Shown here piece by piece: positions 36,246-45,792 of a stretch of DNA of 64,000 bases. A program made the position numbers and the translations under genes. Numbering within the stretch: the first letter of the stretch is position 1; each line of letters starts with the position of its first letter. Source of the DNA: CAVONV01 sp963697355. GTDB lineage: Bacteria > Acidobacteriota > Vicinamibacteria > Marinacidobacterales > DATDRI01. The stretch is from assembly GCA_963697355.1 (NCBI GenBank), contig CAVONV010000023.1:868001-932000 (forward strand), read 5' to 3'. Below the pieces are notes generated by a model. It made no database searches. It saw only the letters and a list, made by a program, of their open reading frames with translations, and had not been told where the DNA came from.

Positions 36246-36797
36246 CTATGCTCGGACGAATCGGGCGAGGACGAGGCTGACCAACAACCAACCGGTGATG
36301 TGAAAAATCGCCGTTCCAATCCATAGGCCCCACGGAAACCAATACCAAACGGGGGGACCGAGATCCGACAGAGCCACTCCAATCATTCCTGCCGTGAGAA
36401 CGAGACACACTCGAGAGCCGTAGGTTTTGAGAACCGGAGCCGCCATCTGGAGGACGAATCCCATCAAGAGCACGCTCGCGAAAAAGCCGAGAAATCCGAG
36501 GATAAATGTACGTGCCGGCATCACCGGTTTGCCTTCCGGATAAATGAAAATAGTGGCTACCGGCCCGGCCTGGTGTCTCCGTGTGAACTCTTCCTCGTCA
36601 CTGTACATGAGCTCGGGCTCTGGAATGTAATAGGTCCCCGCCGTCGGTAGCGACTGCTTGAGTTGCTGGGCGAGCGGCTCTTCGTCCGATGTCTTTCCGA
36701 AGATCATCGGACCTGTGGGCAAGATGGACCAATAGATGAATCCCCAGAAGAAAAAAGCGATGGCCCCGAGAAACGAACCGATGAGAACATTCTTCAT
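36246..36797 (-). CDS. Uncharacterised membrane protein
   Basis: A 183-residue protein with an N-terminal membrane helix (IGSFLGAIAFFFWGFIYW), an ~70-residue acidic soluble loop containing EEPLAQQLKQSLPTAGTYYIPEPE and ATIFIYPEGKPV, then three more hydrophobic helices. I do not recognise a family with a known role; it resembles conserved four-helix inner-membrane proteins of unknown function. The start at 36797 is chosen because GGAGG stands eight bases ahead; longer upstream readings lack a ribosome site. It diverges from the GH3 gene. Confidence 0.7.
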   Translation of the reverse strand: MKNVLIGSFLGAIAFFFWGFIYWSILPTGPMIFGKTSDEEPLAQQLKQSLPTAGTYYIPEPELMYSDEEEFTRRHQAGPVATIFIYPEGKPVMPARTFILGFLGFFASVLLMGFVLQMAAPVLKTYGSRVCLVLTAGMIGVALSDLGPPVWYWFPWGLWIGTAIFHITGWLLVSLVLARFVRA

Positions 36798-36938
36798 TCG
36801 AGCAACCTCCAGATTTTTGATGCTTGCCTGCCAAGGGAGTTTTCTTGATGCGGTATGCGCATTGAACATTAGGCCGGGCGTATCACAGTGTCAAGTGATT
36901 TTCGACCCTCGAGTTCATATAATGGCACGCTGGCCGGC

Positions 36939-38681
36939 ATGAGTGAGGTAGTGGTGAAAAATAGACGTTTGTGGACTTTCCTTATCCCGATCTTGTGGAT
37001 GTGTTGCTCGAGTGCGCCATCACCCACTACGCAGTTGGCGTTGACGGCGAGCCATGATGAAGCCGAACGCTGGGCGAGCCTTACATTAGAGAATCTGACG
37101 CTCGAGGAAAAAGTGGCCCAGATGATTTGCGAGCAGATGCGGGGAGAGTATATCGCCGACAATGACGGGCAATTCCAATATTGGGCTCGGCTCGTTCGTG
37201 ATTATGGGGTGGGAGCTTTCGTCGTTTACGGTGGTACGCCTCACGACACGGCGCATCTTCTCAACCGTTTGCAGAAGCTCGCCAAGATTCCTCTGCTCAT
37301 CACTTCCGATTTCGAAGGAGGCCCGGGGCAGCAATTCGCCGGCGCGTCCGAGTTTCCCGCCAATATGGCTTTTTCGGCCATCGGTTCGGAAGAGCTGATG
37401 TACGAGGCGGCGAAAGTGGGGGCCATCGAAGGCCGAGCTATCGGCATCCACCTGACCTACTCTCCAGTCGTGGATGTGTTGACCCGGCCGGGAAATCCCG
37501 TTTTGAATGTCCGCTCTTTCGGTGGCGACATCGAGCTCCTGGGAAAGATGGCCGGTGCCTACATTCGGGGTTATCAAGAAAACGGCATGCTCACCACGGC
37601 GAAGCACTTCCCGGGGCGCGGAGACGTGGTGCTCATACCGGGCACCGAGTACACCGTCAACGACAAACCGGCGGAGCAAGTCGAAGCGGAGGACTTTGCG
37701 GCATTCAAGAAAGCCATCGATGCCGGTGTCACTTACATCATGACCGAGCACATCGCTATTCCATCGGTCACGGACGGATCAGAGCTCCCTGCCAGTGTCG
37801 AAGGAAAACTCACCACCGACTGGGCTCGAGAAAAGCTTGGCTTCAAAGGTATCGTGACCAGTGACGATCTCTGGTACGAGAAGATCGTGGACCGGTTTGG
37901 CGCCGAGAAGGTTGGGGTCATGGCCATAAAGGCCGGACATGATGCTCTACTCAAACCGGCCAACGCCATCAAGATGATCGAGACGATTGTCGAAGCTGTG
38001 AGGGCCGGGGAGATTGAAGAGGCACAAATCGACGAGTCTGTCCGGAAGATCCTCTATTGGAAAGCACGATTGAATTTGCACCGAAATCGTTTTGTTGACC
38101 TAGAGCAGATTCACTCTCTCGTGGGAACGAAGGAGCACCAGGACCTCGTGCAACAGGTGGCCGAACGATCTCTCACCTTGCTCCTCAACAAAGATTTTTT
38201 TCCGACGGATGCAGAAAAGGTGGGCAAGCTCGTACATGTCTCGATCCAGAGGCGAGAGCACCATCCTGCCGCGCTCGTCGTCTCGAACAAGCTCAAAAAC
38301 GCGTTCTCGGTGGAAGAGACGTTTTTCATTGGACCTAACACGAGCTTCGAGGTCAACCGGAATGCTCTGGCATCGGCTCGTAAAGCCGACACCGTCATCG
38401 TCTCGTTGTTCTATCCTCGAACAGCCTATATCGACAATGGGCCTCTTAGTGAGAAGGACCTCGCGTTCGTGCGTGAGCTCGTTCGTACCGAGCCCCGAAC
38501 CGTGGTGATGTCGTACGGGAATCCGTTTCTGGTGGAAAGCCTGAAGGATGCGGCCGCCTTCGCCGTCGGTTACGGCGAAGGTGGATTCTACGGCAACCAA
38601 GTGGTCTATGCTGATGCCTTCATCCGCCTCTTAAAAGGAGAGATCGAAGCCAAAGGAAAGCTCCCAATCCCCACGTCTTAG
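36939..38681 (+). CDS. Exported glycoside hydrolase family 3 protein, NagZ-like
   Basis: A ~580-residue GH3 enzyme. The N-terminal hydrophobic stretch ends in a cysteine pair (LWMCCSSAP), so it may be a lipoprotein. The (beta/alpha)8 domain carries the NagZ signature KHFPGRGD (222-229) and the probable nucleophile D309 in GIVTSDDLW. A second domain follows (about 400-570). NagZ-like GH3 enzymes release terminal N-acetylglucosamine from peptidoglycan or chitin fragments, with the Asp/His pair of the KH motif as acid/base. GTG codons 12-15 bases further in are alternative starts. Convergent to the M14 peptidase. Confidence 0.88.
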   Translation: MSEVVVKNRRLWTFLIPILWMCCSSAPSPTTQLALTASHDEAERWASLTLENLTLEEKVAQMICEQMRGEYIADNDGQFQYWARLVRDYGVGAFVVYGGTPHDTAHLLNRLQKLAKIPLLITSDFEGGPGQQFAGASEFPANMAFSAIGSEELMYEAAKVGAIEGRAIGIHLTYSPVVDVLTRPGNPVLNVRSFGGDIELLGKMAGAYIRGYQENGMLTTAKHFPGRGDVVLIPGTEYTVNDKPAEQVEAEDFAAFKKAIDAGVTYIMTEHIAIPSVTDGSELPASVEGKLTTDWAREKLGFKGIVTSDDLWYEKIVDRFGAEKVGVMAIKAGHDALLKPANAIKMIETIVEAVRAGEIEEAQIDESVRKILYWKARLNLHRNRFVDLEQIHSLVGTKEHQDLVQQVAERSLTLLLNKDFFPTDAEKVGKLVHVSIQRREHHPAALVVSNKLKNAFSVEETFFIGPNTSFEVNRNALASARKADTVIVSLFYPRTAYIDNGPLSEKDLAFVRELVRTEPRTVVMSYGNPFLVESLKDAAAFAVGYGEGGFYGNQVVYADAFIRLLKGEIEAKGKLPIPTS

Positions 38682-38708
38682 TGGGGGACAGTCCAGGTCA
38701 GGCCCCAC
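38681..38708. terminator. Hairpin between convergent GH3 and M14 genes
   Basis: GTGGGG (38681-38686) pairs with CCCCAC (38703-38708) around a 16-base loop that can itself fold. It begins at the last base of the GH3 stop codon and ends three bases before the M14 stop. There is no T-run, so it is at best a weak bidirectional terminator; the position is what supports the call. Confidence 0.45.
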
Positions 38709-38711
38709 CAA

Positions 38712-40352
38712 TTAGTGGACCGTCTCCTTGACCAGGTGGGTTTTGTTGTAGAGCTTGTAGACGGTGTGCTCCCTGGGGCCGCCGCCCCATTGCTGGGCCA
38801 AATAGCGGTCGAAGAAGTTCCAGACCACGAGGCCGTCATCGCTTTCCGGCTCCAACAAATACGACGCGACGGGCGCTAAGGGTTGGGCGGTGCTGACGAA
38901 GAAGGTCCCTACCGGAAGCTCCATCTCTTTTTGGATGACGTCGCCCTTGACCGTATTGGGGTAGTGTCCTTGGTTCAGGCGCTCTGCTCCTTTGATCTCG
39001 GTCACCGAAAAGGCTTCGACCGTCACTTTGGCTGGCTCGACGAGTCGTTCTACCACGATGCCATGCTGGTGGAGTTTCTCGACGATCTGCATGTCTTGGG
39101 CGGTTATGAAATAGCCGCGGGGTAAACCGACGGTCCGCTTGGCGGTGTAGCTCGCGTAATAGGGAACGTCGGAATAGGTCTTCTTTGTCTCGGTCGGCGT
39201 CACACGGGGCCAACGGCCTTCCCGTTCTTCGACCTCCATTTCGTAGCCTAGGATGGTGAATTTCTGCTGTATAGGCTCTCGGTCATACTCGACGATGAAT
39301 ACGTCGTCCTCGGATGGATCCAACCCTCTAGCGATGGTCCTCTGGTCCGCCTCCTTGACCATCGCGACGATTTCGTCTCGGTTCGCGTGTAGAAAATCGA
39401 GGAAGGCAAGGTAGAGCTTGTAGCACCCGCGGACCCGAGTCTCGTAATCCGCATAAGGGTAGTTCTCGTTCAGGACCGACAACCGGTTCCTCAAACCAAC
39501 ATAGTTCGACAAGTACCGAGGCTGCGGCCCAAGAGGGACCCAGCCTTTCTCCGGCTCCCGGGGATCTATGAAGTCTCCGTGGGGAATGGTCTTGACGTCG
39601 TATTTCTCGCGCATGAGCTTGTCGACAGCCGGCCACATGACGTCAGCGGCGTAATCGACGAGTGTCGGGTCGCCGTTGGGATTCAATCCCCAAGTCCAGG
39701 TGACGGGCTCTTGATGGTACGAGCCGTTATGCGTGTGCGCATCGAAGAAGAAGACGGGGTCCCATTTGATGAGCGCATTTTGGATGAGGCCGCGGACTTC
39801 CGGTGTCTCCAATTTGAGCCCGTCACGGTTCAAATCGAGGTTCTGACCGTTGTATCGGATGCCCACACCTTGCTCGGGGCCCTTTTGATCGCGCCGGTTG
39901 TCCGGACTGATCTTGTCATTTCCGTCGGCGTTGAAGATCGGTACGAGTAGTATGACCAGCTTGTCGAAGTAGTTGGGTGTCTTCCCCTGTAGAAGGTCAC
40001 GCGCGAGCATCAAAGCTGCTTCTTTGCCCTCGACCTCTCCGGCGTGGATATTGGCCTGAATGTAGACGACGGCCCGGTCGTCCCACTTGAGATCGGCAGG
40101 GGACGAAGGAACCGGATCTCCGAGGACGAGCAGCGGAATCTGCTTACCCTCGGCGCTTGTTGAAAGCGTCTCCACTCGGAGGTTGGAGGTTTGACGCTGC
40201 AATTCCCTTACGAAATTCATCACGTCCGAGTGTCGCGACGTCGCTTCAAAATGTGACGACTCCGCCACGGTCATGGGTCCCTCTTGCGCACTGATAGAGG
40301 TGACCCATCCGAAAATGAGCGATGCTGCAACGGCGATCCAGGCTTTTTTCAT
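38712..40352 (-). CDS. Exported M14-family zinc carboxypeptidase
   Basis: A 546-residue peptidase with a signal peptide ending SISAQ. The M14 zinc ligands are H103 and E106 in NIHAGEVEGKE, and H206 in FDAHTHNG. NRDGLKLETPE contributes the substrate-carboxylate region. The C-terminal ~200 residues form an extra domain of unknown role (VEEREGRWPRVTPTETKK region onward). It likely removes C-terminal residues from peptides in the periplasm. It sits with M61, S9 and tricorn homologues in this window, suggesting a proteolytic lifestyle. Confidence 0.88.
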   Translation of the reverse strand: MKKAWIAVAASLIFGWVTSISAQEGPMTVAESSHFEATSRHSDVMNFVRELQRQTSNLRVETLSTSAEGKQIPLLVLGDPVPSSPADLKWDDRAVVYIQANIHAGEVEGKEAALMLARDLLQGKTPNYFDKLVILLVPIFNADGNDKISPDNRRDQKGPEQGVGIRYNGQNLDLNRDGLKLETPEVRGLIQNALIKWDPVFFFDAHTHNGSYHQEPVTWTWGLNPNGDPTLVDYAADVMWPAVDKLMREKYDVKTIPHGDFIDPREPEKGWVPLGPQPRYLSNYVGLRNRLSVLNENYPYADYETRVRGCYKLYLAFLDFLHANRDEIVAMVKEADQRTIARGLDPSEDDVFIVEYDREPIQQKFTILGYEMEVEEREGRWPRVTPTETKKTYSDVPYYASYTAKRTVGLPRGYFITAQDMQIVEKLHQHGIVVERLVEPAKVTVEAFSVTEIKGAERLNQGHYPNTVKGDVIQKEMELPVGTFFVSTAQPLAPVASYLLEPESDDGLVVWNFFDRYLAQQWGGGPREHTVYKLYNKTHLVKETVH

Positions 40353-40615
40353 TGTTTCTTCTTTCTGCTTCTCGAGCGTTCCCGTAGCTATACGTTGTCA
40401 GTGAGCAGCATCCGCACGGCCGGGACGTCCACCGCATCGGAGACTAGCTTCGTGCGGATGCCCCGTGCCCCTTCCCGAGCCCGATCCGTTACCGCTTGCC
40501 CCTTCCCGAGGCAAGTTAGTTGGAAGTCAAGCCTGCCTACGCACAAGGCTTCCGCCCTCGCCAAGGCTACGGCGGACGAGACGGCGGGCAGTCAGCAGCC
40601 AGGCGCGTCTGACGT
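40353..40615. repeat. Gene-free spacer with inverted and hexamer repeats
   Basis: No gene seen in these 263 bases. Three structures occur. An exact 11-bp inverted repeat (GCATCCGCACG at 40408-40418 and its complement at 40451-40461) has a 32-base spacer. A hexamer run follows at 40458-40510 (CCCCGT, GCCCCT, TCCCGA and variants). A hairpin TCCGCC/GGCGGA (40551-40556 with 40571-40576) has an inner GCC/GGC pair. It separates the M14 and M61 genes, which run in the same direction. Confidence 0.55.
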
Positions 40616-42439
40616 CTAGTGGCTGTTGACCTCCACAGACTTCTGCTTGAACCACTTCTTCCTCATCTCGAGCTGAAGCTCGGTCGGGTTCTCAGCTCCC
40701 ACGATCTTATAGACCGGTACCGGGAATTTCTCCATAGTCACTCGGATCTCCTCCACACGATCGCCTCGTCCCACCAAGAACGTGACCGTGTCACCGGGTT
40801 TTCGGAGCTCGAGTTGGAGATCGAGAGCCTTCGTGTCTCGTATGCGGACGGCATCGACTGAGATAATCTCGTCACCGAAATTGAGCCCACCCCGCCATGC
40901 CTCGGTGTCTCGAAGAACACCGGTGATTTGAACTTGGCCGTCTCTTTCCGCGTACCGAACACCCAGGAAAGCCCCCTTTTGTTTTTTCGCTGTGTCTTCT
41001 TCGTCGACCAATACCTCGTAGCCCGTGACCTTCAGTACCTCCTCGAAAGGAACCTCTTTTACGCCGTACACATAGTCGGTGAAGATTTGCTCGAAGGAAC
41101 CTCCCGCGACCTTCTCACATAGCTTGCGGACGGTCTCCGTGTCGAATCCCGCGTCGGTTTCTTGATAGGCCTTCCACATGGCGAGCAAGACATCGTCGAA
41201 GCTCTTTTCGGCGTTGGTGCGCTTCATGATTTCCATGTCGATGATGAGCCCGGCGAACTCTCCTTTAGGGTAGTAGCTGAAATAGGTGTTCATTCGACTC
41301 TCGTCTCGCGGTACGATCCACGTGTCGAACGAAGCATCATAGGCGCTCTTGTAGAGTCTTCCCGGTGTGTTCCGAGTCTCGGCAATGAGCTCTGCGAGGT
41401 TTCTGAGAACGATCTCCGGTGTGTAGATGCCGGCCCTCAAAAGAAGCTGATCCGTGTAGTACTCCGTGACACCTTCACTGAACCACAAGAAGCCCGTTTC
41501 GGTCTCGCGGTCGTAGTCATAAGGTTTGAAGACGTGAGGCTGAATGTGCTTGACGTTCCAAGTGTGGAAGTACTCATGAGAGGTCAAGTCGAGCAAGCGT
41601 TCCAGACGCTTCGGGTCTTGACTAAAGCCCCACGCCCGGCTGCCCATCGTCGTGCCGTTTGCATGCTCGAGTCCGCCGCCGCCGCGAGGGGACAAGAACA
41701 AAATGAAACAGTATTTGTCGTAGGGCAGACCACCAAACAGCTCGTTCGCGGCTTCCGCGAGCTTCCGAGTCCCATCAACGAAGGCTTCATGATCCAGATC
41801 GGACTCTCCTTCAATGGCCACCACGTGAAGGACACCCCCCACTTCGTAGGTGTACTCGCTGTGACGACCGATGAGCATCGGGGTGTCGACCATGGCGTCG
41901 TAGCTTGCGAAGTCGAAGCGATAGGGATTCTCTTGGACGGGAATGGCGCCGTTACTGACCTTCCAGCCGTCGGGAAGCGCGAGCTCCAGTGATGCCGGTC
42001 GGACGGTTTGACCGTCCATGAACATGAGAAGACTCGAGCCCAGGATATGCCCGGCTCTTGCGTTGACGTAAGAGCGCACGATCCGGGCTTCTCGGCTGTA
42101 GACGACATAGCTGACCTTGATGGACTCTCGGCCTCGGGTGTCGATTCTCCAGGTGTTCTTGTCGATCTTCTTCCAATCGAGGCGCTCGCCGGCAGCGTTC
42201 ACCGCTTCGAGCTCGCTGATATTGCCGGCGAAGTCGAGGACCCAATAGGCACCCGTCGACCACACCGGCATGGATAAATCCACTGACGGTTCTTTGATGC
42301 CGTTGATATCCAATTGGACGAGGAAACGATGGGTTTGCGGTGCCGGAACGGAGACAGTGTAGGTGATGGATCGCTCGTCGGCCGACATCCAACCGGCGGT
42401 CGTGACGATGAAAAGAAACAGGAGAATCGCTCGACGCAT
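40616..42439 (-). CDS. Exported M61-family metallopeptidase with PDZ domain
   Basis: A 607-residue peptidase with a signal peptide at 1-19. The N-terminal beta domain (to ~200) precedes the thermolysin-like zinc core: HEYFH at 288-292 and the downstream ligand in FSEGVTEYYTD (E322 by the family pattern). A PDZ domain follows at about 490-580 (GAFLGVRYAERDGQVQITGVLRDTEAWRGGLNFGDEIISV). M61 members act as glycyl or acidic-residue aminopeptidases in the periplasm. Nine bases separate it from the glyoxalase-like gene upstream, so the two are probably one operon. Confidence 0.9.
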   Translation of the reverse strand: MRRAILLFLFIVTTAGWMSADERSITYTVSVPAPQTHRFLVQLDINGIKEPSVDLSMPVWSTGAYWVLDFAGNISELEAVNAAGERLDWKKIDKNTWRIDTRGRESIKVSYVVYSREARIVRSYVNARAGHILGSSLLMFMDGQTVRPASLELALPDGWKVSNGAIPVQENPYRFDFASYDAMVDTPMLIGRHSEYTYEVGGVLHVVAIEGESDLDHEAFVDGTRKLAEAANELFGGLPYDKYCFILFLSPRGGGGLEHANGTTMGSRAWGFSQDPKRLERLLDLTSHEYFHTWNVKHIQPHVFKPYDYDRETETGFLWFSEGVTEYYTDQLLLRAGIYTPEIVLRNLAELIAETRNTPGRLYKSAYDASFDTWIVPRDESRMNTYFSYYPKGEFAGLIIDMEIMKRTNAEKSFDDVLLAMWKAYQETDAGFDTETVRKLCEKVAGGSFEQIFTDYVYGVKEVPFEEVLKVTGYEVLVDEEDTAKKQKGAFLGVRYAERDGQVQITGVLRDTEAWRGGLNFGDEIISVDAVRIRDTKALDLQLELRKPGDTVTFLVGRGDRVEEIRVTMEKFPVPVYKIVGAENPTELQLEMRKKWFKQKSVEVNSH

Positions 42440-42448
42440 AGTTCCTCC

Positions 42449-43180
42449 TTACGTAAGCACGACTCGACCCTTGGGTGAATCGAGGATGGCCGTGATCTTC
42501 GGCTTCGGCCCCTTGGTTGCCCTTATCACTAATCCCATGGCCTCGAGGAAGGGATTCACGTCACCGGGATTCGGGTGTTCTAATTGGAGCTCTCGAAGCG
42601 TGCAACCTTGGGGTGAGTCTTCCGACGGATGGACGGTATCCTTGCCCCACTCGATGACGAAGGGGACGATGGTGCCGTCATGGCCGCCGACGGCAATCGA
42701 TTTCCATTTGAGTGTCGTGCCATCCGGTTTTTTGCGAGAACCCGCCTCAGGACCCATCATTTCAATCTTGGCTTCTCGGATCCCTTTTTCGACGGCCGCG
42801 ATGTCGCTCGTTCCTGCGGCCCATCCCAGGATCTGTGGTTGAGCAAGGCTCTTGACGAAGTCGACTCTCTCGTTTGTCGAGTCCGGTTGGGCGGGATCCG
42901 TGGACAGGATCTCGAGATAGTGTCGATCTCCAAGCGAGATCAGGGCGTTCCGAGTCCCTCGCCCGGGATGAACTCCACCGATAATGGCGCGTACACCCGT
43001 TTTCTCCTCGATGGTGGCGATGCCCTCATCGAGGTCCGAGACCGCCCAGATGACGTGATCGACGTCCGCCGCCGGGTCGGCTGCCAGAGCGGAAAAGGGG
43101 CGACACAGTAAAACGGCACCTGCGGTACCTCCCATACGTAGAACGTCACGTCGGGTCCACTTGCTTTTTGTGTTATGCAT
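42449..43180 (-). CDS. Tat-exported glyoxalase-like (VOC) protein
   Basis: A 243-residue protein. The leader has the twin-arginine motif WTRRDVLRM followed by a hydrophobic stretch, so it leaves the cell folded, perhaps with a metal. The mature part is a glyoxalase-like VOC domain of the PF13468 type: DVDHVIWAVSDLDEGIATIEEKTGV at its start and HPGRGTRNALISLGDRHYLEILS after it. Metal ligands by position would be the first H and the E of YLEIL. The substrate is unknown. It is followed within nine bases by the M61 peptidase. Confidence 0.82.
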   Translation of the reverse strand: MHNTKSKWTRRDVLRMGGTAGAVLLCRPFSALAADPAADVDHVIWAVSDLDEGIATIEEKTGVRAIIGGVHPGRGTRNALISLGDRHYLEILSTDPAQPDSTNERVDFVKSLAQPQILGWAAGTSDIAAVEKGIREAKIEMMGPEAGSRKKPDGTTLKWKSIAVGGHDGTIVPFVIEWGKDTVHPSEDSPQGCTLRELQLEHPNPGDVNPFLEAMGLVIRATKGPKPKITAILDSPKGRVVLT

Positions 43181-43191
43181 GGCTTTTCTCC

Positions 43192-44212
43192 TTATACGAA
43201 CGGGGGCAGTGTATGCTTACCCCAAGATGGGCTCAAGCCTTCCTTGCCGGGAAAGGCCTTCTCCACGAGCTCGATCACTCCATGAAGAGCTTGCTTTCCG
43301 TCGGGGGTCGTATTGGCAAGGAGGCGCGGTGCATGATTGATGACCCACTGCCGGACAAAGCGTGGGGGTATCTCGAGCCGCTTGCAGGGCCAGATGATCA
43401 AGTCGGCGGAGAGCTGAACGACATCTAGAAGACCAAATGTCGAAACCGGTTGTTCGTTGACCGTTGTCCTATGGACCGAGCCGAGGAGGCCGCCGTTCTC
43501 TAGAGCTTCCACCACCATGACGGCTTCACAGGCATGACGGAAGTAGGCGTCTTCGGACACCCCCGCGCGTTGTGGCTCGCCGAGAAAAACATCTTTCGCA
43601 CAAGCTTGGCTAAAGAGCTTGTATCCTGAGTGGAAGTCGGGAAACTCATCCAGCGTGGTCACATACTCCAGTTGGAGAGGTCGATTCGTAACAGCGGCTC
43701 GGTAGGTCAAAGCATCCAGAAGAACCCGGTCGGCAAGCTCCTCCAGCTCGCCGCGCAAAAATCCCATCGGTCTATGACGAGAGAATCCGCCGTCCGACCA
43801 GCAAGAGACGATCCAGCGTCCTCTCAGCAGCAATGGTGTGGGCGGTCCGAACGAAGTTGAGTAGCTCGTTGGTGAAATGGTCACCGTCTTGGTCGATGAG
43901 GGCGACATAGGAGGGCCCCTTGTTCTCAAGGAGCCACCGTACGCCTACCGCCGCTGCTTGGAGCTTCCCACGATTTTCGGGTGAGATGCGTATCGACAGG
44001 CCGAATTGCTTGGCGAGACGTGATGCGACATCCGAGCCGAACGGCGCGCCGTCGACGCTTAAGCAAATCCACGCGGGGTCATCGACTTGCTGAGTGCATA
44101 GCTCGACGTTCTCGGCCAGTAGGCCGGCGCCGGTGGCTGCATCGATGTCGCCGGGAAGATAGACCGGAATCACGATACCGGTCTCCTTACGCATCATCTC
44201 GAGAGCTTTCAT
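43192..44212 (-). pseudogene. Glycosyltransferase-like protein, broken by one +1 frameshift
   Basis: About 339 codons in two frames joined near 43787 by removal of one extra G. The first part (IVIPVYLPGDIDAATG, then ISPENRGKLQAAAVGVRWLL and ALIDQDGDHF) looks like a GT-A glycosyltransferase family 2 fold with a DxD-like DQDGD. The second part continues with FLRGELEELADRVLLDALTYRAAVT and ends in PPFV. Both halves are clean in their own frame, so the break is either recent or a sequencing error. The first half alone (146 codons) would not be a full enzyme. It diverges from the sugar ABC genes. Family call rests on pattern only. Confidence 0.6.
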
Positions 44213-44271
44213 GATCGGGCATTTGTACTCGGGTTGGGAGGAAATCGCAATATCAAGTAGGATGGGCCCCC

Positions 44272-45792
44272 ATGGGTGGCGAGTTTCCGCTTCTCTCGAT
44301 GCACGGCATCAGAAAGAGTTTCGGCCGTTTGGAAGTGCTCCACGGGGTCGACCTCGACCTCGAGGCAGGACAAGTGCTCGTCCTTGCCGGAGCCAATGGA
44401 GCCGGAAAAAGCACCCTCGTCAAGATCCTGGCCGGTGTCTATGACGATTGGGAAGGCTCCATCGAGCTAGCCGGCGAGTCCATTCATCCCCGCCATCCGC
44501 AAGAAGCTCTGGCCCAGGGAATTGCCAGCATCCACCAAGAGTTGTCGCTGGTTGGCCCCATGAGTGTAGCGGACAACTTGTTCTTGGGACGAGAGCGTCG
44601 CGCCGGATGGGGCGGCGTAGATTTCCGAAGCCAGGCGGAGCTGGCCCGTGGGTGGCTCGGGCGCATGGGACTCACGATCGATGTCGCGCGCAACGTCGAA
44701 GAATACCCGATTGCCGTTCAGCAATTGATCGAGATTGCGAGGGCGCTTTCGGTCAACGCTCGTGTGTTGATCATGGACGAACCGACGAGCGCTCTGACTG
44801 AAGTGGAGACCGAACGCCTCTTCGAACTCATGGACGAGCTCAAGGCCGAAGGAAGGGCCATCCTCTTCATCTCCCACAAAATGGAAGAGATTTATCGCGT
44901 GGCCGACCGGATCACCGTGGTCCGTGACGGTTCGGTCGTTGGGACGAGCTCACCGTTGGAGCTTCCTCGAGATGAGATGGTCGAATGGATGGCTGGCCGA
45001 CGACTCACCCAGCACGTTCGTTCCGCTTCCCTAGGTGAAGAGCCCGTGCTCGAGGTGGAAAACGTCACCGTTCCCAATCCCGACCTTCCCGATCGACCCT
45101 GGGTGAAAGAAGTCTCTTTCGTCGTGAAGCAAGGTGAGGTTCTGGGCTTGGCTGGTTTGGCCGGTTCGGGGGCTAGCGAGCTGTTGGCGGGGATCTTTGG
45201 CCGGGTGCGCCGAGCTCGCGGCCGGATCAAAGTTCTGGATCAGATTCTACCGTTGGGTCGACCGTCTGGTTTGCTCCGAGAAGGTGTGGCTCACCTCACC
45301 AACGATCGCAAAGCCGATGGCTTGACGCTACCAAGGTCCGTCATTGAGAACGTCACCCTAGCCGGCTTGCCGGCCTTGTCCCCCTACTGCTGGCTGAGGC
45401 CTAACGAAGAGCTGAGGGTGGTTAGTGCGATGGCCTCCGATTTCGAGCTCCAAGCAGCCGATCTCGCAGCGCCGGTAAGCCTGCTGTCCGGGGGCAACCA
45501 GCAAAAGTCGTTGCTGGCCCGGTTGTGGTTGACTGAGCCCAAGGTCCTGTTGCTCGATGAGCCTACAAGAGGGATCGATGTGTCGGCCAAAGCAAAGATT
45601 CACAAATTGATCGACAACTGGACACGGGCGGGAACGGCTGTCGTGTTGGTGAGCTCCGAGCTTCCGGAGCTCCTCGCGTTGTCCGATCGTATCCTCGTTC
45701 TTCATCGGGGTGAAATCACAGCCGAGCTCAGCCGTGATGAAGCCAGCGCCGAGAAGATACTCGCGGCTGCGTTGGGAGGCGCTGCCTCATGA
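44272..45792 (+). CDS. Sugar ABC transporter ATP-binding protein, RbsA-like
   Basis: A 506-residue protein with two fused ATPase domains, as in RbsA/MglA/XylG. The first has Walker A GANGAGKST and Walker B VLIMDEPTSAL. The second has a degenerate P-loop (GLAGSGASE), which is normal in this family, the signature LSGGNQQK, and Walker B VLLLDEPTRGID. It powers import of a monosaccharide through the permease encoded next, whose ATG overlaps its stop (ATGA). The matching binding protein is not adjacent; a candidate lies at 51790. Confidence 0.9.
   Translation: MGGEFPLLSMHGIRKSFGRLEVLHGVDLDLEAGQVLVLAGANGAGKSTLVKILAGVYDDWEGSIELAGESIHPRHPQEALAQGIASIHQELSLVGPMSVADNLFLGRERRAGWGGVDFRSQAELARGWLGRMGLTIDVARNVEEYPIAVQQLIEIARALSVNARVLIMDEPTSALTEVETERLFELMDELKAEGRAILFISHKMEEIYRVADRITVVRDGSVVGTSSPLELPRDEMVEWMAGRRLTQHVRSASLGEEPVLEVENVTVPNPDLPDRPWVKEVSFVVKQGEVLGLAGLAGSGASELLAGIFGRVRRARGRIKVLDQILPLGRPSGLLREGVAHLTNDRKADGLTLPRSVIENVTLAGLPALSPYCWLRPNEELRVVSAMASDFELQAADLAAPVSLLSGGNQQKSLLARLWLTEPKVLLLDEPTRGIDVSAKAKIHKLIDNWTRAGTAVVLVSSELPELLALSDRILVLHRGEITAELSRDEASAEKILAAALGGAAS

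Noticed and set aside
35972..36382. 136-codon minus-strand frame between lexA and the membrane protein
   Set aside because: It crosses the hexamer repeat and part of the membrane-protein gene in another frame, with no family resemblance.
41162..41992. 276-codon plus-strand frame inside the M61 gene
   Set aside because: It is antisense to the peptidase with intact HEYFH motif and has no homology I recognise.
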